From Nocardioides humilatus (GTDB taxonomy: Bacteria > Actinomycetota > Actinomycetes > Propionibacteriales > Nocardioidaceae): a stretch of DNA of 64,000 nt. The stretch's first letter is position 1; each line of letters begins with the position of its first letter. Below are positions 1 through 7,922 of this stretch, one piece after another. The stretch spans positions 310,001 through 374,000 of the forward strand of contig NZ_VUJV01000006.1 of NCBI RefSeq assembly GCF_008373755.1, written 5' to 3'. The notes below the pieces were generated by a model. The model was given only the letters and a program-made list of their open reading frames with translations, ran no database searches and was not told the DNA's origin. The translations under genes were made by a program, and so were the position numbers.

Positions 1-384
1 GCCGCGGTCTCGGTCGGCCTGTCCGTCGTCCTGACCGCGATCGGCACGTTCTGGTCGCCGCTCGCCAACTACGAGGCCACCCAGAGCGGCGAGGACTTCA
101 TCGCCTACCTGGTCGTCATCGCCGTCATCGCGGTCGCTGCCGCGGTCGTCTTCGGCCTCGTCGTCCGGAAGGCGCCCGCCGGGGGTGGCCGGGTCCGTAC
201 GGCGGTCCTGTCCGTGCTCTCGGTGCTCAGCATCGCCGTGTTCTGGGCCGGCCTCCCGATGGTGTTCGCCGGCGGGGCCGCGTGCCTTGCGATGGAGAAC
301 CCGCGCAGCCTCGGGTCCCGGATCGTCCTCGTCGTGACCGCACTCGTGGGCGCGGTCGCCGTCTGGGCAGCCTTGGCGGGCTGA
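1..384 (+). CDS. C-terminal part of an unidentified membrane protein
   Basis: The reading frame is open from the first base of the window and stops at a TGA at 382-384, so the start lies upstream and 127 residues are visible. The sequence shows about four hydrophobic segments (roughly residues 1-18, 33-54, 66-92 and 101-126) separated by short polar loops, which indicates an integral membrane protein. I recognise no family motif. It converges on the TfoX-like gene downstream. The coding call rests on an uninterrupted frame with strong third-position G/C and a consistent membrane topology. Confidence 0.65.
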   Translation, partial: AAVSVGLSVVLTAIGTFWSPLANYEATQSGEDFIAYLVVIAVIAVAAAVVFGLVVRKAPAGGGRVRTAVLSVLSVLSIAVFWAGLPMVFAGGAACLAMENPRSLGSRIVLVVTALVGAVAVWAALAG

Positions 385-427
385 GCCCGGTCACTCTGTG
401 GGGCGGCGGACGCCGGCCCGCTCGTCG

Positions 428-760
428 CTACTTCGGCGGCAGCGAGCCGGCGTACGTCGCGCCGCGCTGCACCCACGCGTCGAGCGCGTCGTCGGTGGCG
501 ACGTCCGTGGTGTCGACGCGGAGCCAGCCGGACATCGAGCGGCCCCGCATCTCCATCGGCTCCGCAGGCGTGGTTGCGACGAGCTCGTCTCCCTCGGCCG
601 GGTCGACCCGCACGAGGATGCCGCCCTGGCCGCTGGCGGCGACCGCCATGTTGCCGCCGACCATGAAGCCGAGCCCGCCGAACATCTTCTTCTCGGTGAG
701 CAGCGGCGCGCCCTCGAGGAGCGCCCGGATCCGGTCGGCGAGGACTTCGTCGTAGGCCAT
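428..760 (-). CDS. TfoX/Sxy N-terminal domain protein
   Basis: A 110-residue protein that matches the stand-alone TfoX N-terminal domain: an N-terminal helix, the conserved stretch KKMFGGLGFMVGGNMAV near residues 24-40, a beta-rich middle, and a C-terminal helix around DALDAWVQRG. In gammaproteobacteria TfoX/Sxy drives competence. Short actinobacterial copies have no established role and should not be read as competence regulators. It is divergent from the sortase gene with about 68 bases between starts. The ATG at 758-760 opens the conserved domain, so the start is well supported. Confidence 0.85.
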   Translation of the reverse strand: MAYDEVLADRIRALLEGAPLLTEKKMFGGLGFMVGGNMAVAASGQGGILVRVDPAEGDELVATTPAEPMEMRGRSMSGWLRVDTTDVATDDALDAWVQRGATYAGSLPPK

Positions 761-828
761 GGCGCGAGAGTACGACCGCCCACGGACAAGCGGCCGCCGG
801 CTGCCGACCGGCAGGCGACAATGACGGG

Positions 829-1464
829 GTGCGCCGACGTCGAGCCTTGATCGCGACCGCCCTCGTGGTGGTCCTGATCGGCGTGCTCGTCTGGTGGCTG
901 TTGCGGCCGGACGCGGAGCCCGAGAAGGCGGCCGATCCGGCGCCGACGGTGCCGCTGGTCAAGGTGCCGGCTCCCACGGTGCGTCCGGTGCCCGGGCCCT
1001 GCGACGACCCGGCTCGGCACGCCTTCCCCCCTGAGGCCATCACGATCGACGGCATCGCGGACGCGGTGGCCGTCATCGGCGTACCTCGCGACAGCCGGGG
1101 CGTCACTGGCGTGCTGCCGTCGAGCGACAAGTACGACTTCGCGTGGGACCTCGGTGGCATCGAGCCCGGGAGCAAGCACGGCAACGTCTTGCTCAACACG
1201 CACACCTGGCCGGATGGCACCGCCCTCGGCAACAAGCTGCTGGCCGACCTCGACGAGGGCGACCAGCTTCTTGTGACCGGCGAGGACGCTTCGCTGTGCT
1301 ACGAGGTGACCGAGCGGATCGAGGTGCTGGCGACCGAGGGCTACCCGCCGTACTACGACGAAGATGGTCCGCCGCAGATCGCGATCATCGTCTGCTCAGG
1401 CACGCGGACCGGACCGGGGCAGTGGACGCACCGGACGATGTGGTTCGCCAGCCCGAGGCGCTGA
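829..1464 (+). CDS. class F sortase
   Basis: A 211-residue protein with a basic N-terminus and one membrane helix (about residues 5-22), followed by a proline-rich linker and a sortase domain from about residue 60. The three catalytic residues are visible: His in NVLLNTHTW, Cys in IAIIVCSG, and Arg in WTHRTMWF. Class F sortases are cysteine transpeptidases on the outer face of the actinobacterial membrane that join LPXTG-type proteins to the wall. No LPXTG substrate gene or pilin cluster is adjacent, so its substrate is unknown. The GTG start at 829 immediately precedes the RRRR membrane-anchor signal. Confidence 0.9.
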   Translation: MRRRRALIATALVVVLIGVLVWWLLRPDAEPEKAADPAPTVPLVKVPAPTVRPVPGPCDDPARHAFPPEAITIDGIADAVAVIGVPRDSRGVTGVLPSSDKYDFAWDLGGIEPGSKHGNVLLNTHTWPDGTALGNKLLADLDEGDQLLVTGEDASLCYEVTERIEVLATEGYPPYYDEDGPPQIAIIVCSGTRTGPGQWTHRTMWFASPRR

Positions 1465-1644
1465 ACGGCGCCTTCACCGACCGGGCCGCGACGGGTTCTG
1501 CTGCTAACGAACGTGACAAAGCCGATGCGCGCCTGAACACAACGCGGTCACGATTTCGCAGGTGGTCCTGACGCCGTCGCCTTCGGGTCCGCGTCGCCGC
1601 TAGCGTCCGACGCCGTCCCACCCACTTCGTCTCGGGAGTGATCG

Positions 1645-2406
1645 ATGAGTCGCGCATTGTCTTGCCCAACGCTGGCCGGAGTCATCGCCTCCGCGTTTGC
1701 CCTGTCCACCGCCTTGCCGATCGCGTCGACTGCCGTCGCCTCACCCGTCGCCAAGACGTCGGTGTCACGGGCCGTTAGTGGGCACGGCAGCCGGGTGGCG
1801 CGAGGCGAAACGCCTTGCAGTGCGGGACAGGGCTACGCGGTCAAAGCGTGGATCATCGCGTACGGCCCCGGAGGCACCGACGGCCACGCCTTCATGATGC
1901 TGCGAAACATCGGGGAGACCCAGCGACACTTCCACTCCATCACGCTGATGGCGGGGCAAGCGCTGACCTTCGGCACGTGGGGCAACAGGGAAGACGGCCA
2001 GGGGATCTACCTCAACCTGGAGGGCCACTTCTTCCACAAGAGCGGCGCCTACGGCAACAATGTGGCGCTGTCCAAGAACATGTGCCTCGGCGACTTCCAG
2101 TGGCTGCGAGACAACCTCGAGTACTACAACGAATGGTCTACGACGCGGAACTGCTCGACGTTCGCAGCAGCCATCTGGAACCAGTTGATCGCACCGGGAA
2201 GGGTCGTCGACCCCGATGACGGTGTCTGGGATGGCGTAGATACACCCACCCGGCTCGCTCACTCGATCGACAACTACGACGAATTGGTGGACGTCGACAA
2301 CCTTCCGAATCCTCCCGACAGCAAGGTCAAGCGCTTCCGCGATCCCGGTAACGTGGACCAAGTCTCGCCGAGCTCCCTCGAGGGCAGCGGCGGGTCCTCG
2401 GGCTAG
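1645..2406 (+). CDS. secreted protein, possible permuted papain-like fold
   Basis: A 253-residue protein with a clear signal peptide (hydrophobic core residues 10-32, probable cleavage after AVA or VAS). The mature part has a His in the segment TDGHAFMMLRN (about residue 77) and a Cys in TTRNCSTFAAAIWN (about residue 168). That His-before-Cys order, with an NC-x-TF helix, recalls circularly permuted NlpC/P60-like hydrolases, but this is an inference from motif shape only. The C-terminus is low in structure and rich in Ser/Gly. A small membrane protein follows 21 bases downstream and may be co-transcribed. I cannot name the family. Confidence 0.75.
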   Translation: MSRALSCPTLAGVIASAFALSTALPIASTAVASPVAKTSVSRAVSGHGSRVARGETPCSAGQGYAVKAWIIAYGPGGTDGHAFMMLRNIGETQRHFHSITLMAGQALTFGTWGNREDGQGIYLNLEGHFFHKSGAYGNNVALSKNMCLGDFQWLRDNLEYYNEWSTTRNCSTFAAAIWNQLIAPGRVVDPDDGVWDGVDTPTRLAHSIDNYDELVDVDNLPNPPDSKVKRFRDPGNVDQVSPSSLEGSGGSSG

Positions 2407-2427
2407 TCGACTGACGTTGGAGGCATC

Positions 2428-2745
2428 GTGATCGACACGTTCTCGGCAACCATCCTCGCCGTGGTGGTGGGGTGCGCCGTGGTCGCTGCGATTTCGCGCA
2501 TCCGCGGGCACTCCACACAAGCAACAAGGTGGGCGCTGACCGTCAGTCTGTGCGGAGGCGTGCTGCTTCTGCTGATCGACTGGTGGAGCATCGGCGGAAA
2601 CCTCGGCTTCGCTGACGAGGCTGAGATCGGTGGCATGTCGCGTTCGATCCACCGGATGATCTTGATCGCGATTCTCGGATGGTCCGTGGTCGTTGCCGGG
2701 GTCTCCGCCGTCCGTCCTGCGCGCGCGCCAGATCGAAACGCGTAG
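2428..2745 (+). CDS. small membrane protein of unknown function
   Basis: A 105-residue protein with three predicted membrane helices (about residues 5-22, 34-54 and 75-93). A polar loop between helices 2 and 3 contains SIGGNLGFADEAEIGG. The start is GTG at 2428, about 8 bases after a GTTGGAGG-like ribosome site. It follows the secreted protein gene closely and probably shares its transcript. No family motif is recognisable. Confidence 0.6.
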   Translation: MIDTFSATILAVVVGCAVVAAISRIRGHSTQATRWALTVSLCGGVLLLLIDWWSIGGNLGFADEAEIGGMSRSIHRMILIAILGWSVVVAGVSAVRPARAPDRNA

Positions 2746-2752
2746 GCCTCCG

Positions 2753-3325
2753 TCAGACGGACCACGCCGGATCGCGGCCGACGAAGCCCATGAGCTTGTC
2801 CTCCCAGGACGCGTCGTCGGCGACGGGGACCCGGGCGCCGTACTGACCGCTCTGGCGCAGCATCTCGTCCATCGGCTCCATGCCGCCGAACATGGTGCGG
2901 CAGCGGTCATCGTCGAGAGCAGGCTCGTGGCCGGTCGCACGGGCGAGGTCCCAGGTGTGCATGAAGACGTCGCTCGTGTAGAACTGCGCGATCGCCTGGG
3001 GGATCGGCATCTGGGGGAGTCGCGGGTGGGTGAAGACCACGTCGGCGTTGGCCGGGTCGTCGAGCACTGCCTGCACGGCCGCCGCGTGGTGCTCCCACGC
3101 CCCGACCGGATCGTCGTCGACGGACGGACCGGCGGAGAGCTTGATATCGCTGCCGTCGGCGAGGAACGAGGGGAACCACTCCACGAGGTGCCGTACGACG
3201 TCGCGCGCCTTCCAGTCCGCGACCGGGCTCTGCGCGTCCCACTGATCAGCGTCAGCAGCGCGGGCGACCTCGGTGAACCGGCCGGCGATCGAGCGGTGCT
3301 CCTCGGCGGGCTGGTCGGGGATCAC
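2753..3325 (-). CDS. DinB / TIGR03086-type metal-dependent protein
   Basis: A 190-residue helical protein of the DinB superfamily. Conserved features are the DWKARDVVRHLVEW segment near residue 38, whose His is a likely metal ligand, and FMHTWDLARATG near residue 128, whose His-Thr-Trp-Asp-Leu-Ala pattern is typical of the mycothiol-dependent or maleylpyruvate-isomerase-like branch. Members bind a divalent metal and often act on small thiol adducts; the substrate here is unknown. Its GTG start at 3323-3325 overlaps the stop of the SRPBCC gene, so the ArsR, SRPBCC and DinB genes form one translationally coupled operon. A longer upstream extension in this frame is only the shadow of the SRPBCC gene. 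Confidence 0.85.
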   Translation of the reverse strand: MIPDQPAEEHRSIAGRFTEVARAADADQWDAQSPVADWKARDVVRHLVEWFPSFLADGSDIKLSAGPSVDDDPVGAWEHHAAAVQAVLDDPANADVVFTHPRLPQMPIPQAIAQFYTSDVFMHTWDLARATGHEPALDDDRCRTMFGGMEPMDEMLRQSGQYGARVPVADDASWEDKLMGFVGRDPAWSV

Positions 3326-3825
3326 GCCTGCGCTCCCTTGAGCGTGACGAGAAGCGTGTCGAGGGCGGCGTAGCCCTCGAGGATCCCGACCTCCATGCCG
3401 CTCGCCATCATCCCGGCCTGCGCCTCCATCGAGTCGACGACGGACAGGATCTCGAGGCGGGTGCGGCCGTCGCCGAGGTCGTGCAGCTCGAGGGTGTCGA
3501 GGCTGACCGCGTCGGGCATCTCCTCGAAGCCGAAGGTCTGGATGATCTTGCGGTTCTCCCACACCCGGTGGACCGAGCCGTAGAAGTGGGCGATCTCCTC
3601 GCCGTCGCGGAGGGCGGTGTAGCGGTATTCGCCACCTGTGCGCATGTCCCACTTCTCGATGTCCATCCCGATCGAGGCGGGGCCGAGCCACTGCGCGATC
3701 AGCTCGGGGTCGACGTGGGCGCGGTAGACGAGCTCGACGGGCGCGTCGAACTCGCGGACGATCCGCACGGTCGGGATCTTCGGATCCGCCTCGATGAGGG
3801 TCTCCGGGGTGGTCGTGGTCGTCAT
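3322..3825 (-). CDS. SRPBCC (AHSA1-like) domain protein
   Basis: A 167-residue protein with the START/AHSA1 fold. Typical marks are the opening strand TVRIVREFDAPVELVYRA, the segment AQWLGPASIGMD, the GGEYRYTALRDGEE hairpin and a long C-terminal helix. These proteins bind hydrophobic ligands in a central cavity; the ligand is unknown here. ATG at 3823-3825 overlaps the stop of the upstream ArsR gene, and the stop overlaps the start of the DinB gene. ArsR plus SRPBCC pairs are common in actinobacteria and the regulator probably controls this operon. Confidence 0.88.
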   Translation of the reverse strand: MTTTTTPETLIEADPKIPTVRIVREFDAPVELVYRAHVDPELIAQWLGPASIGMDIEKWDMRTGGEYRYTALRDGEEIAHFYGSVHRVWENRKIIQTFGFEEMPDAVSLDTLELHDLGDGRTRLEILSVVDSMEAQAGMMASGMEVGILEGYAALDTLLVTLKGAQA

Positions 3826-4196
3826 CCTGCTGCTCCCTTGGTCTGTTCCTGCTCGTCCTCGGTCGTCTTGCCCTGGAGTCGGTCGAGGAGGGCGTCCAGT
3901 CGCTGGTAGCGCGCCTCGGCCTGAGCGCGATAGCGCTCGATCCACTTCGTCATCAGGTCGAACACCTCCGCGTCGAGGTGCACCGGCCGCCGTTGGGCGT
4001 CCTTGCTGCGGTGCACCAGGCCGGCATCCTGCAGGACCTGGATGTGCTTGGAGACGGCCTGGAGCGAGACGTCGTAGGGGGCCGCCAGCTCACTCACCGT
4101 CGCGTCGCCCGCCGCGAGCCGGGCGACCATGTCACGCCGGGTCGGGTCGGCGAGCGCGGAGAAGACCCGTGACAGGCGGTCCTCGTGTTCAACCAT
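3822..4196 (-). CDS. ArsR-family transcriptional regulator
   Basis: A 124-residue winged-helix protein. The helix-turn-helix lies around residues 33-58 (TVSELAAPYDVSLQAVSKHIQVL), preceded by the ArsR signature FSALADPTRRDMVARLA. There is no CXC metal-sensing motif in the recognition helix, so it belongs to the non-metal branch that accompanies SRPBCC proteins. The C-terminal half is a charged helix likely used for dimerisation. A perfect palindrome lies 34 bases upstream of its start and is the likely autoregulatory operator. It is the first gene of the ArsR-SRPBCC-DinB operon. Confidence 0.92.
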   Translation of the reverse strand: MVEHEDRLSRVFSALADPTRRDMVARLAAGDATVSELAAPYDVSLQAVSKHIQVLQDAGLVHRSKDAQRRPVHLDAEVFDLMTKWIERYRAQAEARYQRLDALLDRLQGKTTEDEQEQTKGAAG

Positions 4197-4229
4197 GCGG
4201 TTGAGTACAGCACCGCGGTCGAGTAGTTG

Positions 4230-4245
4230 TCAACCAGTTGGTTGA
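4230..4245. promoter_or_regulatory. candidate ArsR operator (palindrome)
   Basis: The sequence TCAACC-AGTT-GGTTGA is a perfect 6-4-6 inverted repeat about 34-50 bases upstream of the ArsR start. TCAACC/GGTTGA symmetry is typical of operators of the SRPBCC-linked ArsR branch. Assignment to this regulator is inferred from position. Confidence 0.6.
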
Positions 4246-4349
4246 TAATCGTACGTGCGTGAGCGTGTCGGCACCTTGGGTGAGCCCTCCGGCGGCGTTC
4301 ACTGCAATGGTCATTGACTGCACGTTTCCGGCGCTCCTAGGTTCGCCCG

Positions 4350-5000
4350 ATGGTAAAGACTCGGGGGAAGTCGGAAGTGCGCTGTCGTGCACGCGTTGGG
4401 GAGCTGATAGCGGCGGGGGTGCTCCTCGGGGCAACGTTGGTTGTCCCCGGAACATGGGCTGCTCCGGCGGATGCCAACAACTGGTTCGGCGCGACCGGGT
4501 TCGGCTACATGTCCTCGTGTGGGAGCAACAACCGGGCTGACGCCAACCCTCACACGATCTATTTCGAGTCCTACTCGTATGACACGTTCTATTCGACGAA
4601 CTATGTGATGGCCGACGTCATCCAGCCGACCGACGTCGACCCGCAGCTCGTGACCGACCGCACCAGTGCAACCGACGTCATCATCATCTCGAAGCACTAT
4701 GTCGACTACTGCAACAAGGACTGGGCCTCTAGTGGCACCAGTGGTGGAGTGCTTGGCCTCACGACCTGCAACGGCGCGAACGCGAGTGGCCGGTGCGGCC
4801 AGCACGAGGTGCGCTACAACCTCAACGCAGTCGACGACCTCGGCTCAAGGTTCGCTGACTGGCTCGCCGCCCATGAAAACGGCCATGCGATCGGCCTCGC
4901 GCATCGTGACACCGAACTCGGCGCAATGACCTCGACGCCGTCGGGACAAGACGACTACACCTCCCACGACAAGGCACACATCAACGCGGCGGCCTGGTGA
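4350..5000 (+). CDS. secreted metzincin-like zinc metalloprotease
   Basis: A 216-residue protein with a signal peptide (hydrophobic residues 18-38, cleavage likely near AAPA). The C-terminal third contains HENGHAIGLAH (about residues 181-191), an exact match to the extended zinc site HExxHxxGxxH of metzincins, followed by GAMTS, which would supply the Met-turn. The catalytic Glu is present, so an active secreted peptidase is expected. The middle carries paired cysteines (CNKD, TTCNGAN, GRCGQ) suggestive of disulfides. Its stop overlaps the GTG of the lipoprotein gene, so the two are coupled. The substrate and subfamily are not recognisable. Confidence 0.8.
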   Translation: MVKTRGKSEVRCRARVGELIAAGVLLGATLVVPGTWAAPADANNWFGATGFGYMSSCGSNNRADANPHTIYFESYSYDTFYSTNYVMADVIQPTDVDPQLVTDRTSATDVIIISKHYVDYCNKDWASSGTSGGVLGLTTCNGANASGRCGQHEVRYNLNAVDDLGSRFADWLAAHENGHAIGLAHRDTELGAMTSTPSGQDDYTSHDKAHINAAAW

Positions 5001-5797
5001 ACACCATGATCAAGAACCTCGTTGCCGGCTCCCTCGTAGTGATCGCGCTGACCAGTTGCAGCACCGACACCGCCGCCAGCAGTGACCCTGCCGCCGGTCC
5101 TGTCCTCGGGCCCGGGTCGACCTACCGGGTGCCGCAGAACGACGACATCCAGATCTACTTCCGCTCGATCGCCGGCGTCAATGACGCTGGCGCTGAGCTG
5201 CGGTTCAGCAACGACATCGTCGAGCACCTGCCCAACCAGCAGTTCATCGTCAACGGCCAAGAGCCGATCACGCTGTCTCGCGGGATCGTGGTCGGTCGCG
5301 TCACCGGCGTACTCCCTGGTCGGGCTTACGTCACCGACAGCACGGACAGCCAAGACGGCCGCAGCATGCTTGTCGGGTTCAAGGACCCGCTTGCCGAGTG
5401 GCGGATCGCCCGCCTGCAGGTCAGCGTCGACCGCTGGTACGCCGATGCGCCGGCCCCCACGGACATCGAGGTCGGCGCCTTTGTCGCGCACCCTGCTGGC
5501 GACCCCCTCGGCCAAGCCGAGATGCGCGGTCTGGCCGATCTCGGGCGAATCGTCCTCGTCCTCGACCCCGCCAGAAGGTTCGAGTGGAACACCAACGTGT
5601 TTCCGGTTGCACGCGGGGGAGTGCTCCTCGGAGACATCGACACGGCAGGCGAGATCGGCTTCCCCGGTCTTGGCCCCGAAAGCAGTGACTTCGTCGGATC
5701 AGCCACGATCGCGGACCTCGACGCGGCGTGGAAGGCAACCCCGCAGCCAATCGAGATCGCCATCGACATGGAGACTGGCGTGCTTGAGCGAAAGTAG
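4997..5797 (+). CDS. lipoprotein of unknown function
   Basis: A 266-residue protein with a lipobox (VIALTSC) at residues 16-22, which indicates lipid attachment at Cys22 and location on the outer membrane face. The remainder is mixed and hydrophilic with no motif I recognise. The GTG at 4997 overlaps the stop of the metalloprotease gene; an ATG at 5006 is an alternative start. Coupling to a secreted protease suggests a partner, inhibitor or substrate, but that is inference only. Confidence 0.75.
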   Translation: MNTMIKNLVAGSLVVIALTSCSTDTAASSDPAAGPVLGPGSTYRVPQNDDIQIYFRSIAGVNDAGAELRFSNDIVEHLPNQQFIVNGQEPITLSRGIVVGRVTGVLPGRAYVTDSTDSQDGRSMLVGFKDPLAEWRIARLQVSVDRWYADAPAPTDIEVGAFVAHPAGDPLGQAEMRGLADLGRIVLVLDPARRFEWNTNVFPVARGGVLLGDIDTAGEIGFPGLGPESSDFVGSATIADLDAAWKATPQPIEIAIDMETGVLERK

Positions 5798-5821
5798 CTC
5801 GAACTGGAGAACCTTCCGATG

Positions 5822-7153
5822 TCAGCGTTCTTCTAGCCCCCGCCCGATCGCAGCCAGCGCCCGATCGAGCTCGGCATCGGTGACGCCGCCGAAGCCGACG
5901 ACCAAGCCGCTCATCTGGGCGTTGCGGCAGTAGTTGGAGATCGGGGCGACCTCGAAGCCCGCCTCGCGCGCCGCTGCGCGCGCTTTCTGTACGGCGACCG
6001 GTGGCATCAGCCAGGTGGAGTACATGCCGGCCGCGGGACCCGCAGGGGTGCCGTGGGGCGCGAGGGTTGAGGCGACCCGAGGGGCGCGGTCGGCGTACAC
6101 GCGACGCGCGGTGCGAACCACCTTGTCGACCCACCCCTCGCGCAGCAGGGTCAGGAGGGCGCGCTGGGTCGGCCAGGACGGCATGTCGTAGGTCTGCTCG
6201 CGCTGGCGGAGGAGGGCGGTGAGGGCGTCGGGGGTCGGCACCATCCAGCCGATGCGCAGGCCGGGGCCGACCGACTTCGAGGCGGTGCCGAGGTAGGCGA
6301 CGTGGCTGCGCTCGAGGGACGCGAGGGCTGGGATGGGGGCGACGTCGTAGCGGAACTCGGAGTCGTAGTCGTCCTCGATGACGATCGCACCGTGCTCGCG
6401 CGCGGAGTCGAGGAGGGCCAGCCGATCAGCAGCGGGCATCACGTGGCCGAGCGGGTGCTGGTGGGCGGGGGTGGCGTAGACGGCGCCCAGCCCGCGCACG
6501 CGGATCGGCTCGCCCGGCGTGAGGTCGACGACCTCGCGGCCCGCTGCCACGACCGTCTCGCAGGCCGCGCGGTAGCCGGGGTCGTCCACGCCGACCGCAC
6601 CGGTGGGCAGGTGGGGGAGCAACTGGCGCAGCCCGTCGGTCGTGCCCGCGGTGAGCAGGACCTCGTCGGGGTCGACGGTGAGGCCGCGCGTGCGCGCCAG
6701 GCGGTCGGCGATCTCGGCGCGCAGCTCGGGGATGCCGCGCGGGTCGGGGTAGCCACGGGGCGGCGGGGCGGTCGAGACATCGCGCCAGGCGCGGCGCCAG
6801 CCGGCAGCGTGCCGCGGGTCGATCCAGGGGGAGCCGAGGTCGAGCGTGATCAGGTCGGCCTGCGGTGCGCGCGGAGGGCGGCTGCGCGCGACCGTGCGCG
6901 GCCCGCCGCCCGATGCGACGAAGGTGCCGGCGCCCTGCCGGGACGTCAGCCATCCCTCGGCCAGGAGCTGGTCGTAGGCCTGCTCGGTCACCGACCGCGC
7001 GACACCCAGGTCGGCGGCGAGTGCGCGCGTGCTCGGAAGTCGGTCGCCTGCCTGGAGAGTGCCGCCGAGGACCAGCTCGCGCACCTGGGACGACAGCTGG
7101 ACGCCGAGCGGGTCGGCGGCACCCCGGTCGAGGCGAACCGGAAGCGTGCGCAT
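5822..7153 (-). CDS. MocR-family regulator (GntR HTH plus aminotransferase domain)
   Basis: A 443-residue fusion of a GntR winged helix (about residues 15-80, with RLPSTRALAADLGVARSVTE) and a class I aminotransferase-like domain (about 105-440). The PLP-binding lysine is visible in YLGTASKSVGPGLRIGW, as is the EDDYDSEFRYD motif typical of MocR/PdxR proteins. Such regulators bind pyridoxal phosphate and commonly control vitamin B6 or amino-acid genes. It is divergent from a flavin-binding protein and an APC permease, which are its probable targets. The ATG at 7151-7153 gives the canonical start; longer frames would run through the promoter. Confidence 0.9.
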   Translation of the reverse strand: MRTLPVRLDRGAADPLGVQLSSQVRELVLGGTLQAGDRLPSTRALAADLGVARSVTEQAYDQLLAEGWLTSRQGAGTFVASGGGPRTVARSRPPRAPQADLITLDLGSPWIDPRHAAGWRRAWRDVSTAPPPRGYPDPRGIPELRAEIADRLARTRGLTVDPDEVLLTAGTTDGLRQLLPHLPTGAVGVDDPGYRAACETVVAAGREVVDLTPGEPIRVRGLGAVYATPAHQHPLGHVMPAADRLALLDSAREHGAIVIEDDYDSEFRYDVAPIPALASLERSHVAYLGTASKSVGPGLRIGWMVPTPDALTALLRQREQTYDMPSWPTQRALLTLLREGWVDKVVRTARRVYADRAPRVASTLAPHGTPAGPAAGMYSTWLMPPVAVQKARAAAREAGFEVAPISNYCRNAQMSGLVVGFGGVTDAELDRALAAIGRGLEER

Positions 7154-7164
7154 GCTGCCCTCCC

Positions 7165-7210
7165 AAGTGTCCTGTCCAAGTGGTCGAAAAGTGGCCCGTG
7201 ACCACGGGCC
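7165..7210. promoter_or_regulatory. MocR operator region: direct repeats plus palindrome
   Basis: The 79-base gap between the divergent genes holds AAGTGT at 7165, AAGTGG at 7178 and AAGTGG at 7189 as direct repeats. These are followed by a perfect palindrome GGCCCGTG-AC-CACGGGCC at 7193-7210. MocR proteins commonly bind direct repeats in divergent promoters. The site assignment is inferred from position and repeat structure. Confidence 0.55.
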
Positions 7211-7232
7211 AATCCCACGAAAGACTAGTCCC

Positions 7233-7922
7233 GTGCAGACGCTCTCGCCCACCCCCAGGACGACCCCCACCCGGCTCTCGGACCGAATGGTCGCCGAGCG
7301 CGACCGCCTGTTCGCACTGCTCGAGGACGCTCTGGTCGCGCACCTCGGGGTCACGGTCGGCGGTGGCGGCGACGGCGGTCCAGGGCACCCCCTCGTCCTG
7401 CCGACCGCCTACGCCGTACGCCGCGACGGCCCCGACGCTGGCGGCACCCTCTACCTGCACGGCTCCACGGGCGCCGGCTGGCTGAGGGCCGCGCTCGCTG
7501 CCGACGTCTGCGTGACGGTGACCGAGGTGGACGGGCTGGTCCTCGCGCGGTCCGCCTTCCACCACTCGATGAACTACCGCTCGGCGGTCGTCATCGGTCG
7601 GGCCCGGCTGGTCGACGATCCCGCCGAGCGTGCTGACGCCCTCGACCGGATCGTCGACCACATCGTCCCTGGCCGGTCGGCCACGCTGCGGGCATCGACC
7701 CGCAAGGAGCTGGCCGCGACCGCCGTACTGGCCCTGTCGTTGCACGAGGCGTCCCTCAAGGAACGCGCAGGCGGACCGATCGACGATCCCGAGGATGTGG
7801 TCGGCGACGTGTGGGCCGGTCACCTGCCGCTGCGCCGCGTCGCGGACGCACCGGTCCGGGCCGCCGACTCGCACGCTGACCTGCCTGTCGACGTGCGCGC
7901 GCGGGCCGAGGCACTGGCATGA
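7233..7922 (+). CDS. pyridoxamine 5'-phosphate oxidase-family flavin-binding protein
   Basis: A 229-residue split-barrel protein of the flavin-nucleotide-binding (NimA-like) branch. Characteristic segments are GGTLYLHGSTGAGWLRAA, CVTVTEVDGLVLARSAFHHSMNYRS and ALDRIVDHIVPGR. Members bind FMN or F420 and often act as small-molecule reductases; the substrate is unknown. The GTG at 7233 fits the family start. The stop overlaps the ATG of the APC permease gene, so the two are coupled and probably under control of the divergent MocR regulator. Confidence 0.85.
   Translation: MQTLSPTPRTTPTRLSDRMVAERDRLFALLEDALVAHLGVTVGGGGDGGPGHPLVLPTAYAVRRDGPDAGGTLYLHGSTGAGWLRAALAADVCVTVTEVDGLVLARSAFHHSMNYRSAVVIGRARLVDDPAERADALDRIVDHIVPGRSATLRASTRKELAATAVLALSLHEASLKERAGGPIDDPEDVVGDVWAGHLPLRRVADAPVRAADSHADLPVDVRARAEALA

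Noticed and set aside
428-760. Competence regulator TfoX
   Set aside because: Only the N-terminal domain is present and no competence genes are nearby.
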